From Engelhardtia mirabilis (GTDB lineage: Bacteria; Planctomycetota; UBA1135; GCA-002686595), in the NCBI RefSeq assembly GCF_007748095.1, contig NZ_CP036287.1:5890001-5954000 (forward strand): 64,000 bases of DNA, read 5' to 3'. Within the stretch, counting starts at the first letter, position 1. The number at the start of each line of letters is the position of its first letter. Shown piece by piece: positions 8,763 to 15,610 of the stretch. Both the position numbers and the translations under genes were made by a program. The notes beneath the pieces were generated by a model. It was not told the DNA's origin and made no database searches. It worked only from the letters and a program-made list of their open reading frames with translations.

Positions 8763-8798
8763 GCCGCAGCCGCAGCCGCAGCTGCAGCCGCAGCCGCG
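8763..8798. repeat. GCCGCA hexanucleotide microsatellite
   Basis: Six consecutive hexamers (GCCGCA with one GCTGCA and a final GCCGCG) lie between two convergent stop codons. Such a tract may slip in copy number. No function is apparent beyond a spacer between converging transcripts. Confidence 0.8.
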
Positions 8799-8809
8799 CC
8801 CTCGGCGAC

Positions 8810-10192
8810 CTACGCTCCGGCGGAGGCGCTGTAGACGTTCAAGCGGTTGTAGAGGGTCTTGAGGCTGATCCCCAGGAGTTCGGCGGCCTTGGGCTTGTTG
8901 CCGCTCAAGCAGTCCAGGGTGGTCAGGATCAACAGTCGCTCGGCCTCGGCGATCGACATGCCCGGCTCGACCGTCACCGCGCCCCCGATCGAGGGGCGAA
9001 TGGACGCCTGAGACACGCCGCGGCTGCGAAACAACGCGTGGTCGTCGAAGACGATGCACCCGGCGTCGATCACGTCATCGCTCAAGATGCAGGCGCGCTC
9101 GACGATGTTGCGTAGCTCTCGCACGTTGCCAGGCCAGTCGTGGCCCTCGAGCTTCGCGAGGGCATCGGCGGAGAAGCGCTTCGGAATGCCGGCCAAGCGC
9201 ACCAGGCTGTCGAGGAAGAACTGCGCCAGGCATCTCACGTCCTCGCGGCGCTCGCGCAGTGGCGGGACGTGGATCGGGAAGACCATCAGGCGGTAGAGCA
9301 GATCCTCGCGCACCGATCTGTCCTCGAGCGCCGCAGTGGCGCTCTTGTTCGACGCCGCGACGACGCGCACATCCACATCGATCGGAGACTCGCCGCCAAC
9401 TCTCGTGATCTGCCGATTCTCGAGCACTCGCAGCAGATTGACCTGCTGCTCCAAGGGCATCTCGAAGATCTCGTCGAGGAAGACCGTCCCGCCCTTGGCC
9501 TGCTCGAAGTAGCCGAGCCTGCGCTTGCCCGCGCCGGTGAAAGAGCCGGCTTCGTGGCCGAACAGCTCCGACTCGAGCAGCGACGACTGGATCGCCCCAC
9601 AGTTGAAGGCGACGAACGGCTTGTCCGCGCGGCGGCTGAAGCGGTGCAGGGCGCGCGCGACGAGTTCCTTGCCGGTACCCGTCTCCCCCAGGATCAGCAC
9701 ACTGGATTCGCTGGGCGCCGCCTTCTCGATCATCGAGAAGACGCCTTGCATCGAGCTCGAGGTACCCACCATGCCGGCGAAGCGTCCCTCCTGGCGCAGC
9801 ACTGCCCGCAGGTTGTTGACCTCGGCCTTGAGTGAAAGGGTGCGCCGAATCGCGAGCATGGCGGACTCCAACCTGATCGGCTCGACGGGCTTGGTCAGAA
9901 AGTCGATCGCCCCCGACTTCAGGGCCGTCACGGCCGTGTCGATCGTGCCCTGCCCGGTCAGGATCAAGACCTCGACCTCACCTTGCTCGCGCAGTTCCTT
10001 GAAGAAGTCCAGGCCGTTCCCATCGGGAAGGTCGAGGTCCAGGATCGCGCAGTCAGGAAAGCGCTCGCCGGCAAGTCGGCGGGCCGTCGCGATGTCGGGC
10101 GCGAGCCGCGCCTTGAAGTCGTCGCCATCCACGAGCCGCGCGAGAACCTCGCGGGTCCGCCGGTCGTCGTCCAGGAGCAGGCAGTCGTACAC
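8810..10192 (-). CDS. NtrC-family sigma-54-dependent response regulator
   Basis: The 460-residue protein has a receiver (Asp52 in AILDLDLPDG, Lys101 in FLTKPVE), a AAA+ domain with Walker A GETGTGKE (169-176) and Walker B VFLDE (237-241), and a C-terminal Fis-type helix-turn-helix (KPKAAELLGISLKTLYNRL). The sigma-54 contact loop reads GSFTGA (216-221) in place of GAFTGA. These regulators oligomerise when phosphorylated and use ATP to open sigma-54 promoters. The start is GTG. Convergent to the receiver-kinase operon and next to an envelope-stress gene island whose upstream regions match -24/-12 promoters, it is the obvious candidate activator of that island; this link is inferred. Confidence 0.95.
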   Translation of the reverse strand: MYDCLLLDDDRRTREVLARLVDGDDFKARLAPDIATARRLAGERFPDCAILDLDLPDGNGLDFFKELREQGEVEVLILTGQGTIDTAVTALKSGAIDFLTKPVEPIRLESAMLAIRRTLSLKAEVNNLRAVLRQEGRFAGMVGTSSSMQGVFSMIEKAAPSESSVLILGETGTGKELVARALHRFSRRADKPFVAFNCGAIQSSLLESELFGHEAGSFTGAGKRRLGYFEQAKGGTVFLDEIFEMPLEQQVNLLRVLENRQITRVGGESPIDVDVRVVAASNKSATAALEDRSVREDLLYRLMVFPIHVPPLRERREDVRCLAQFFLDSLVRLAGIPKRFSADALAKLEGHDWPGNVRELRNIVERACILSDDVIDAGCIVFDDHALFRSRGVSQASIRPSIGGAVTVEPGMSIAEAERLLILTTLDCLSGNKPKAAELLGISLKTLYNRLNVYSASAGA

Positions 10193-10288
10193 GGGGCTTG
10201 GGCTCGGTTGGCGGTGGAACGGGCCGCGGGGGGGGCCACTCGGGCCACCCCCTCGGACCGGGGCGCGGACAACTCTACAGGCGCCACT

Positions 10289-10312
10289 CTACGTCGGTGT
10301 TGCCCCACGTAG
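10289..10312. promoter_or_regulatory. Inverted repeat CTACGT-N12-ACGTAG
   Basis: A perfect 6-bp inverted repeat lies between the lipoprotein stop and the NtrC-type gene start, both on the minus strand. It could be a weak terminator for the upstream gene or an operator/enhancer for the regulator. There is no U tract, and the sequence alone does not decide. Confidence 0.3.
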
Positions 10313-10322
10313 GGCGTCGCGA

Positions 10323-10526
10323 TCATCCGTCTACGGCGTCGTCGACCTTGTCGGCGGCCTTCTCGATCGCGTCGCCAGCCGCGTCGCCGGCGTCGTGGAG
10401 GGCGTCGCCCGCATCATCGAAGGCGCCTTCGGCGGCGTCGATCGGGTCCTCGTCCCCACAGCTGGGTAGGCCGATGGGCAGGGCGAGAACGGCCAAGAGG
10501 GCCAGGGTCTTCGGAAGGGTCTTCAT
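10323..10526 (-). CDS. Small lipoprotein with alanine/aspartate-rich helix
   Basis: The 67-residue product has a signal peptide (MKTLPKTLALLAVLALPIG) and a lipobox-like LPSC, followed by an acidic repetitive helix (DDAGDALHDAGDAAGDAIEKAADKVDDA). Its size and layout recall entericidin-like and other small stress lipoproteins, but no exact family is recognised. It lies 86 bases downstream of the DUF1328 gene in the same direction and probably shares its sigma-54-like promoter. It is expected to be anchored in a membrane leaflet facing the periplasm. Confidence 0.75.
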   Translation of the reverse strand: MKTLPKTLALLAVLALPIGLPSCGDEDPIDAAEGAFDDAGDALHDAGDAAGDAIEKAADKVDDAVDG

Positions 10527-10612
10527 GTTCGAGGTGGATTGATGGTTGAGGTGTGTCCGCGTTGGAAAGCGAACTGGAACGGTGCGCCGGCGCCCCGCGC
10601 GAGCACGCGGAG

Positions 10613-10780
10613 TCAGGCTTGGACGGATCTCCGACCGAGAACCAGACTGACCACGAAGAGCACCAGGAAGACCACGAAGAGGATCTTCGCGATACCGGCT
10701 GCACTGGCGGCGATGCCGCCGAAGCCGAAGATGGCCGCGATGATCGCGACGACGAAGAAGGTGATGGACCAGTTGAGCAT
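10613..10780 (-). CDS. DUF1328 (YtjA-like) small membrane protein
   Basis: This 55-residue protein consists of two membrane segments: LNWSITFFVVAIIAAIFGFG and GIAKILFVVFLVLFVVSLVLG, joined by the GIAASAAGIAK turn that marks DUF1328 proteins. The ATG at 10780 follows a good Shine-Dalgarno (AAGGAAG). These proteins accompany osmotic and envelope stress genes; their biochemical role is unknown. A -24/-12 promoter lies 137 bases upstream, and a small lipoprotein gene follows. Confidence 0.9.
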   Translation of the reverse strand: MLNWSITFFVVAIIAAIFGFGGIAASAAGIAKILFVVFLVLFVVSLVLGRRSVQA

Positions 10781-10916
10781 GGGGGCTTCCTTTGCCGGAG
10801 CGGCGTCGGGGTTAGTTGCGCGCGAACGGTTGACGTGACCTGGGGCGCAGGTTGCGATCGTCGAGCTCTCGAGCTCGTGCCCACCGCGCCGCGCAGGGAC
10901 TGGGCGAAGATCCCAT

Positions 10917-10932
10917 TGCAGGAAGCGTGCCG
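10917..10932 (-). promoter_or_regulatory. Sigma-54 promoter candidate for DUF1328-lipoprotein unit
   Basis: On the minus strand the sequence CGGCACGCTTCCTGCAA has GG at 10931-10930 and GC at 10919-10918 with exactly ten bases between. The -24 part is a near-perfect CGGCACG and the -12 part is CTGCA. It would give a leader of about 126 bases before the DUF1328 start at 10780. Confidence 0.65.
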
Positions 10933-11174
10933 AGGAGCCAGGCAGGCCCTCTAGAAGTGGCTGCGCCAGCTGGATCACTGCGCTGACAGCTGTGGCTGGG
11001 CGCGCGCGACAATCGCACCGCACGAGGCCTGGGTTCGCGTCCGATCTCGATCCACCGCAACCAGGGGATGCGCGGTCCTTCTTGTAGGTCTTGCAGGAGC
11101 CATCGACCGCTCTTGCAAGGATTGCAACCGCGGACGACCGACGGCGAGCGGTAGGCGTCCCCGAGGATTCGAGC

Positions 11175-12365
11175 TCAGTTCGCCGAAGCCACGCCCGCGT
11201 CGAGTCCTCCTGGCGCCCCGGCAGTCGATTCGTCGGGACCCGACTCAGTGCTCGCGGCCTCGCCCAGGAACGCGCCCAGACCGCCGAGTCCGGGTACGTG
11301 GTCGCAGAGGATCTTGAGCACGACGAGCATGGGGATCGCGATCAGAGCCCCTACCACGCCCCAGATGAAGCTCCAGAACAGGAGCCAGACGAGGACCACC
11401 GCCGGTCGCAGGCACAGACTCCGCCCCACCAGGACAGGCGTCACCACGCCGCCCTCGAGGCCCGTCAGGGCGGCATACAGGCCCATGGCGAGGAGGGCAT
11501 CCGCAAGGACGGGGAAGGCCGCGACCGCCGCGAGACCGACGATCCCCACCCCGACCACTGCGCCCGCGTAGGGGATGAAGTTCAGAAGGGTCGCCATCAG
11601 GCCCCACAGGGCCGGATTGGGCATACCGATCGACCACAGGGCGAGGGCGATCGCCACGCCCAGCCCGATGTTGATGGCCGTGATCGTGAACAGGTAGCGC
11701 GAGATGTCGAGGCCGATGCGACGCACGACCGTCACCGCCAACCGCTTGTCACTGAAGCGCGGGAGGATCTTGACCAGGCTCCGCAGGAAACCGCCGTTGC
11801 CGGCCAACATCGCGAACAACAGGAACGCGGTGACGAGGCCCTGGGCCGCGACGGTCGTCGAGCCGCTCAGGAGAGGCGATCCGGCCGCGATCGGCTTGAC
11901 CTCGAGGGTCGTCCCGTTTCCTGAGAGGTCGGTGCTGCGATCGAGGGTGCGGGCCGCCTCGGTGACACGCTCCACGCTCTCGAGCGTCTCGCGCAGGCGA
12001 TAGCGGACCGAACGCAACTGCCGCGGCAGCTCCTCGACCCAGGTCTGGGTCGGCTCAGCGAGGTAGTAGACGAGCAGGCCGCCTGCGACGAGCACTGCCA
12101 GAACCAGGATCCCAGCCGTGACTGGGCTCGGCAGGCCGATCCGGCGCCCAGCGCGAATGATCGGCGCCAGGGCCAGCTGGCTGAGACCCGCCACGACGAT
12201 CGGCACGAAGAAGGGCTGGGCGAAGTAGAGCGCCCCGCTGACCGCGATCAGGGCCAGGAGGATCACGGACCATTCCACCGCCGCGGACCTGGAGAGGGGC
12301 GCGATGGATGCGGCGCGGTCTTCGGCCGAGAAGCTCTGGGGGGGCGGCGCCACGTCGCGCCTCAA
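11175..12365 (-). CDS. AI-2E family transporter (PerM/UPF0118)
   Basis: The 396-residue protein has the family layout: two N-terminal helices, a helix near 83-105, a soluble stretch (about 110-195), then five closely spaced C-terminal membrane segments with the PNPALWGLMATLLNFIPYAGAVVG block and the pore-region GGVVTPVLVGRSLCLRPAVVL. Some members export autoinducer-2 or act as Na+/H+ antiporters; the substrate here cannot be read. The TTG start overlaps the TGA of the preceding gene, making it the last cistron of a four-gene operon with a holin-like protein and two YqjD-like anchors. Confidence 0.9.
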   Translation of the reverse strand: MRRDVAPPPQSFSAEDRAASIAPLSRSAAVEWSVILLALIAVSGALYFAQPFFVPIVVAGLSQLALAPIIRAGRRIGLPSPVTAGILVLAVLVAGGLLVYYLAEPTQTWVEELPRQLRSVRYRLRETLESVERVTEAARTLDRSTDLSGNGTTLEVKPIAAGSPLLSGSTTVAAQGLVTAFLLFAMLAGNGGFLRSLVKILPRFSDKRLAVTVVRRIGLDISRYLFTITAINIGLGVAIALALWSIGMPNPALWGLMATLLNFIPYAGAVVGVGIVGLAAVAAFPVLADALLAMGLYAALTGLEGGVVTPVLVGRSLCLRPAVVLVWLLFWSFIWGVVGALIAIPMLVVLKILCDHVPGLGGLGAFLGEAASTESGPDESTAGAPGGLDAGVASAN

Positions 12366-12676
12366 GTACCGATCGAAAGCAGGCGGGCGATGGCCGCGAT
12401 GCGCGCCGCGCCGTTCAACAAGCCCGCTCCGGTGGACGGCGCCGTCGAGGCCTCACAGCCTTCGTTCCCCGACTCGGACGAGCCCGAGCTGCGGCCGATC
12501 AGAAGGCCGCCGGCCAGGCCCAGGCCGACCGTGGTCCACGGGTGCGAAGCGAGCGCCAGCTCACCACGGCGACGCACGGAGCGCGCGTGTTCGAGCGCCT
12601 CCGCGTGGGCCTGGGCGCGCTGGGAGGCGAGCACACCGCGTGGGCTCTCGCCCCGCCAGAAGGTGATGGAACCCAT
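12362..12676 (-). CDS. Small YqjD/DUF883-like membrane-anchor protein
   Basis: This 104-residue product has an N-terminal charged helix and a central segment SHPWTTVGLGLAGGLLIGR, which matches the C-terminal anchor of ElaB/YqjD/DUF883 proteins (N-P-W-x-x-V-G followed by a glycine zipper). After it come a Ser/Gly-rich linker and a short hydrophobic helix. It sits 2 bases after the holin-like gene and overlaps the AI-2E gene. E. coli relatives sit in the inner membrane and associate with ribosomes in stationary phase; whether this one does is unknown. Confidence 0.65.
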   Translation of the reverse strand: MGSITFWRGESPRGVLASQRAQAHAEALEHARSVRRRGELALASHPWTTVGLGLAGGLLIGRSSGSSESGNEGCEASTAPSTGAGLLNGAARIAAIARLLSIGT

Positions 12677-12678
12677 GG

Positions 12679-13140
12679 CTAGTGCGCCGCTGCGGGCGTT
12701 GCGTCGGAAGCGACGTCACCAGGGGTTTCGTCGTCGCCGCCCGGTTTCGAACGCCCCAACTTGGCGACGAAGCGCGCGTCGCGGCGGGCTCGCCACACGG
12801 CCAGACCGACCAGGGCCGCTCCGCAGCAGAGCAATCCCCCGACGAGCTTGCCCTGCCAGGGCCCCCAAGCCGACGAGAAGAGCTCGATCGCCCCGAAGGC
12901 GACCGACCCGACCCCGACGACGGCCAGCACCAGCACCGCGGTCGCCCACGCGCCGGCGGTGACGAGGGCTTCCACGCCCTCGTGGCCCACCAGCCGGACC
13001 CGCGCGAGCTCGAGCTCCAACAGCCGTCGCGCCTCGCGCTGCGCAGCCGAGAACTCCGCTCCCAGGGCCTTGGGGGTCACCCGGGTTTGCGACGTGCCGC
13101 GTTCCTGTTCGCCTGTCTCGGGTTCCGACCGGTGGATCAC
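12679..13140 (-). CDS. Phage holin family / YqjE-like membrane protein
   Basis: The 153-residue protein has a hydrophilic N-terminal helix, two membrane segments (about 62-90 and 103-125: AWATAVLVLAVVGVGSVAFG and LVGGLLCCGAALVGLAVW) and a charged C-terminal tail. This is the pattern of the Phage_holin_3_6/DUF1469 family that accompanies YqjD/ElaB in stress operons. The GTG at 13140 overlaps the upstream stop (GTGA) and has GGAG six bases before it; the frame also allows a start at 13152. It is chromosomal, with no phage genes nearby. Confidence 0.8.
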   Translation of the reverse strand: MIHRSEPETGEQERGTSQTRVTPKALGAEFSAAQREARRLLELELARVRLVGHEGVEALVTAGAWATAVLVLAVVGVGSVAFGAIELFSSAWGPWQGKLVGGLLCCGAALVGLAVWRARRDARFVAKLGRSKPGGDDETPGDVASDATPAAAH

Positions 13141-13574
13141 CGCCGACTCCACATCCCCAGGACGACGCCGACTCCAGCAGCCATCAGAAGGGCCTTGAGC
13201 GGCTCGCGCCCCACGTAGTCGGCGACCTGGTCACGCGCTTCGACGGCGTTCTCCTTGCCGTGCTGGACCGCATCGGCGCCTGCCTGCTTGGCCGAGTGGA
13301 CCGCATCACCCGCGGACTCGCCGGCGACGGTGCCGAGCGCCTTGATCTCGGCCAGCACGCGCTCGGCCTGGTGCAAGAGCCGCTCTGCGGCCTCGCTCCG
13401 GCTGCGGTGATGGTCTTCGGTCTGATGGTCCTTGGTGGGGTCGTCCTCGAAGCTGCGGCCCTTCTCGCTAGTGCGATCGGTCTCGCTGTGGGCGGTCGCA
13501 GCGCCGCTTTGGGGAGAGGAGGCGTGGCTGCCTTGATCGGTGACCGATCCGAAGGTCTTGGCTCGTGAACTCAT
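13137..13574 (-). CDS. DUF883/ElaB-YqjD-like stress protein
   Basis: The 145-residue product has a disordered Ser/Asp/His-rich N-terminus, a long helical region (AAERLLHQAERVLAEIKALG and a lysine/alanine repeat region), and the anchor VGREPLKALLMAAGVGVVLGMWSRR, diagnostic of DUF883/ElaB/YqjD. Such proteins tether ribosomes to the inner membrane under stress in E. coli. It is the first gene of a four-cistron operon ending with the AI-2E permease. An upstream GTG at 13631 is possible. A sigma-54-like promoter lies at 13659-13674. Confidence 0.8.
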   Translation of the reverse strand: MSSRAKTFGSVTDQGSHASSPQSGAATAHSETDRTSEKGRSFEDDPTKDHQTEDHHRSRSEAAERLLHQAERVLAEIKALGTVAGESAGDAVHSAKQAGADAVQHGKENAVEARDQVADYVGREPLKALLMAAGVGVVLGMWSRR

Positions 13575-13658
13575 GGGGTATCGCTGTACTCGGGCGGGTT
13601 CGAGCGAGGGCTCGCTCTGGGTCTCGGCCACTCACAGCGAGCGGCGGAGACGGCGTCA

Positions 13659-13674
13659 TGCAACTGCGGTGCCG
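13659..13674 (-). promoter_or_regulatory. Sigma-54 promoter candidate for the DUF883-holin-AI-2E operon
   Basis: The minus-strand sequence CGGCACCGCAGTTGCAT has GG at 13673-13672 and GC at 13661-13660, exactly ten bases apart, with a full TTGCA -12 element. It faces the four-gene operon. A second such element faces the other way 175 bases to the right. Confidence 0.7.
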
Positions 13675-13847
13675 CGGCTGTGAATCGTCCCTGGGCCCAC
13701 TTCGAGCCGATGTCCCCATCCCGTGGGAAGGGATCCGCTACGCCTTTGTAGAAGCGCCCATCCGACGCGTGGCAGACGCGCCCCTTGTGACAAGCCGATG
13801 TCGCCGCGGTCCCCGCGCCGGTTGGGTCGGTGCCGCCCTGACCCTCG

Positions 13848-13863
13848 TGGCACGCGCGTTGCA
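13848..13863 (+). promoter_or_regulatory. Sigma-54 promoter candidate for the CsbD gene
   Basis: The sequence TGGCACGCGCGTTGCA is a perfect match to the consensus TGGCACG-N4-TTGCA, with GG at 13849-13850 and GC at 13861-13862. The predicted start would lie near 13874, leaving a leader of about 87 bases before the CsbD ATG at 13961. Confidence 0.8.
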
Positions 13864-13960
13864 CTTCGCCGGACCAGCGCTGCCGAGCCAATCCGCATCC
13901 AACGAACGCGAGGCCGACCGGCAGCGACCCTGAACCAATCGAGAACGAAGGACAGATCCA

Positions 13961-14170
13961 ATGGCGAACCAACCGTGGCTCAAAGGCAAGTGGAACGAGT
14001 ACAAGGGCAAGGCCAAGGAACAGTGGGGTGACCTCACCAACGACGACCTCGACAAGATCGAGGGTCGACGCGACCAACTCGTGGGTGCCATCCAACAGCG
14101 CTACGGCAGGCAGCGCGAGGAGGCGGAGAAGGAGCTGAGCTCCTGGGAGAAGCGGCACGGACTGCGTTGA
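13961..14170 (+). CDS. CsbD family stress-response protein
   Basis: This 69-residue hydrophilic protein has the CsbD signature: KGKWNEYKGKAKEQWGDLTNDDLDKIEGRRDQLVGAIQQRYG, here written in part as KGKWNEYKGKAKEQWGDL. CsbD proteins are abundant general-stress proteins of unknown mechanism in many bacteria. GAAGGACAG precedes the ATG. A perfect sigma-54 promoter consensus lies upstream and a strong hairpin downstream, so it is a monocistronic stress gene. Confidence 0.95.
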   Translation: MANQPWLKGKWNEYKGKAKEQWGDLTNDDLDKIEGRRDQLVGAIQQRYGRQREEAEKELSSWEKRHGLR

Positions 14171-14254
14171 TCGCCTGTGACCTGAGGTGACGGGGCCCCC
14201 GGGCCATCGGTCCACTGATTCGCACTGCGCCTGCACCCTCGCTGGCCGGTGCAG

Positions 14255-14292
14255 CAGCCCCGTGACGATCCGCTCGGATCGTCGCGGGGCTG
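14255..14292 (+). terminator. 17-bp hairpin terminator after CsbD gene
   Basis: CAGCCCCGTGACGATCC pairs with GGATCGTCGCGGGGCTG through one G-U pair around a GCTC loop, 84 bases after the CsbD stop. The next gene starts at 14629. Apart from this hairpin I see nothing definite in 14171-14628; the PRC-barrel promoter was not found. Confidence 0.7.
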
Positions 14293-14628
14293 ATCCAATT
14301 TGCCGCCGAGGCGTCCCACGCCCGAGCGCCCTGGCCGGTGGTTGTAGGTTGTCCAATCGGCAGCGGAACGAGCCCCGCGGCCATCCGCGGCACGTACGCC
14401 CGCGAGCCAATCCCCGACTGGCCCTGTTCGAGGTTCGTTGGCCGACGGCCTCCGCGGCCATCCCAATGGGGTGTGGCGCGCCGCGCGCGGGACTTGCCCA
14501 CATCCCCCGGCCACCCATCGATCCCCGGCACGCCGATTGATGACGGTCACTGATCGCAGGTGAAGTCGACGCGCTGTCGCGGCGACGCACCTAGCTACCG
14601 ACTCGACAAGAACACAGGAGACAACCCC

Positions 14629-15546
14629 GTGAATACCTCTCTCACCAGCGCCGCCATCCTGGCGGGCGCCCTCATCCTCACCCCGAACATCCCCACGGCG
14701 TTCGCCGCGCCTGTTCAGGTGCGCGAAGCCGGTGCACGCTCCGACCAGCAGACCGAGCGCACCGAACAGGACAAGATCGCGCAGCGCTTCGTGAAGCTCG
14801 AGCAGATCAAGGGCGCGACGGTCAAGCTGCACGCCAACCCCGAAGCGATCCGCAAAGCCGCCAAGGATGGCGAGACCGCCGATCGCCCGGAGTGCACCGT
14901 CAACGACCTGATGCTCGACCCTCGCACGGGTCAGATCACCCGCGCCCTGATCGGCGCCGGTGGCTTCCTCGGCATCGGTGAGAAGACGGTCGCGATCGAC
15001 TTCGGCGAGCTGACCTGGGATCAAGAGGATGCGTGTTTCAGCCTCTCGATGACGAGGAAGGACCTCGAGAACGCTGAGTCGTTCGACCTCAGCGAAGCCA
15101 AGAAGCGCGACCGCAAGGCCCACGCAGTCGAGGCGAGTTCGAGCAAGGCTTCGCAGCCCCAGCAGCTCGGCGACTACTTCTACCAGCCCTACCAGGGCGG
15201 GTTCTTCGTCGGCGGAGAGCTCGACGAACTCGAGCTCTACGACGCGATCGGCCAGGAGTTCGGTGGCGTGAGTGACACCATCATCGACCTGGACGAGCGC
15301 AAGGTCGCCTACTTCGTCATCTCCCGCGGCGGCGTCGCCGGTGTCGGAGCCGACCGCTACCTGATGCCCATGGCGAACCTGACCCTGACCCAACGCATGG
15401 AGTCGGACGAAGACGAGGCCAACTCGGTGCTGTGGACCAAGCGCACGACGGCCGACCTCGAGCTGGCGCCGGCCTACGACGAGCCCGACCAGGGCGTGAT
15501 CACCAAGGCGATGATCGACAGCGTCAAGACCCGCTTCAAAGGCTGA
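14629..15546 (+). CDS. Exported PRC-barrel domain protein
   Basis: The 305-residue protein has a signal peptide (to about residue 26, ending PTAFA) and two PRC-barrel-like domains: one around residues 75-125 (MLDPRTGQITRALIGAGGFL) and one around 195-255 (LYDAIGQEFGGVSDTIIDLD). PRC-barrel proteins in envelope-stress islands are periplasmic or membrane-associated and of unclear function. The GTG at 14629 was chosen because AGGAG lies 8 bases upstream and the signal peptide starts there. It closes the stress island and ends at a strong bidirectional hairpin. Confidence 0.85.
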   Translation: MNTSLTSAAILAGALILTPNIPTAFAAPVQVREAGARSDQQTERTEQDKIAQRFVKLEQIKGATVKLHANPEAIRKAAKDGETADRPECTVNDLMLDPRTGQITRALIGAGGFLGIGEKTVAIDFGELTWDQEDACFSLSMTRKDLENAESFDLSEAKKRDRKAHAVEASSSKASQPQQLGDYFYQPYQGGFFVGGELDELELYDAIGQEFGGVSDTIIDLDERKVAYFVISRGGVAGVGADRYLMPMANLTLTQRMESDEDEANSVLWTKRTTADLELAPAYDEPDQGVITKAMIDSVKTRFKG

Positions 15547-15565
15547 TCTGACGCAACGGCCATCT

Positions 15566-15607
15566 GCCGAGCCGCGCTCCGGGAATCGTCTCGGAGCGCG
15601 GTTCGGC
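15566..15607. terminator. 16-bp bidirectional hairpin terminator
   Basis: GCCGAGCCGCGCTCCG pairs with CGGAGCGCGGTTCGGC (one G-U) around a 10-base loop. It lies between convergent stop codons of the PRC-barrel gene and the spermidine-synthase-like gene, and can serve both. Confidence 0.7.
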
Positions 15608-15610
15608 GCG

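Noticed and set aside
12679..13140. Prophage region because of a holin-family gene
   Set aside because: No other phage genes are present; the family is common in chromosomal stress operons.
14471..14486. TGGCGCGCCGCGCGCG before the PRC-barrel gene as a sigma-54 promoter
   Set aside because: The spacing fits but the -12 half (GCGC) lacks TT; in GC-rich DNA this is weak, so I did not count it.
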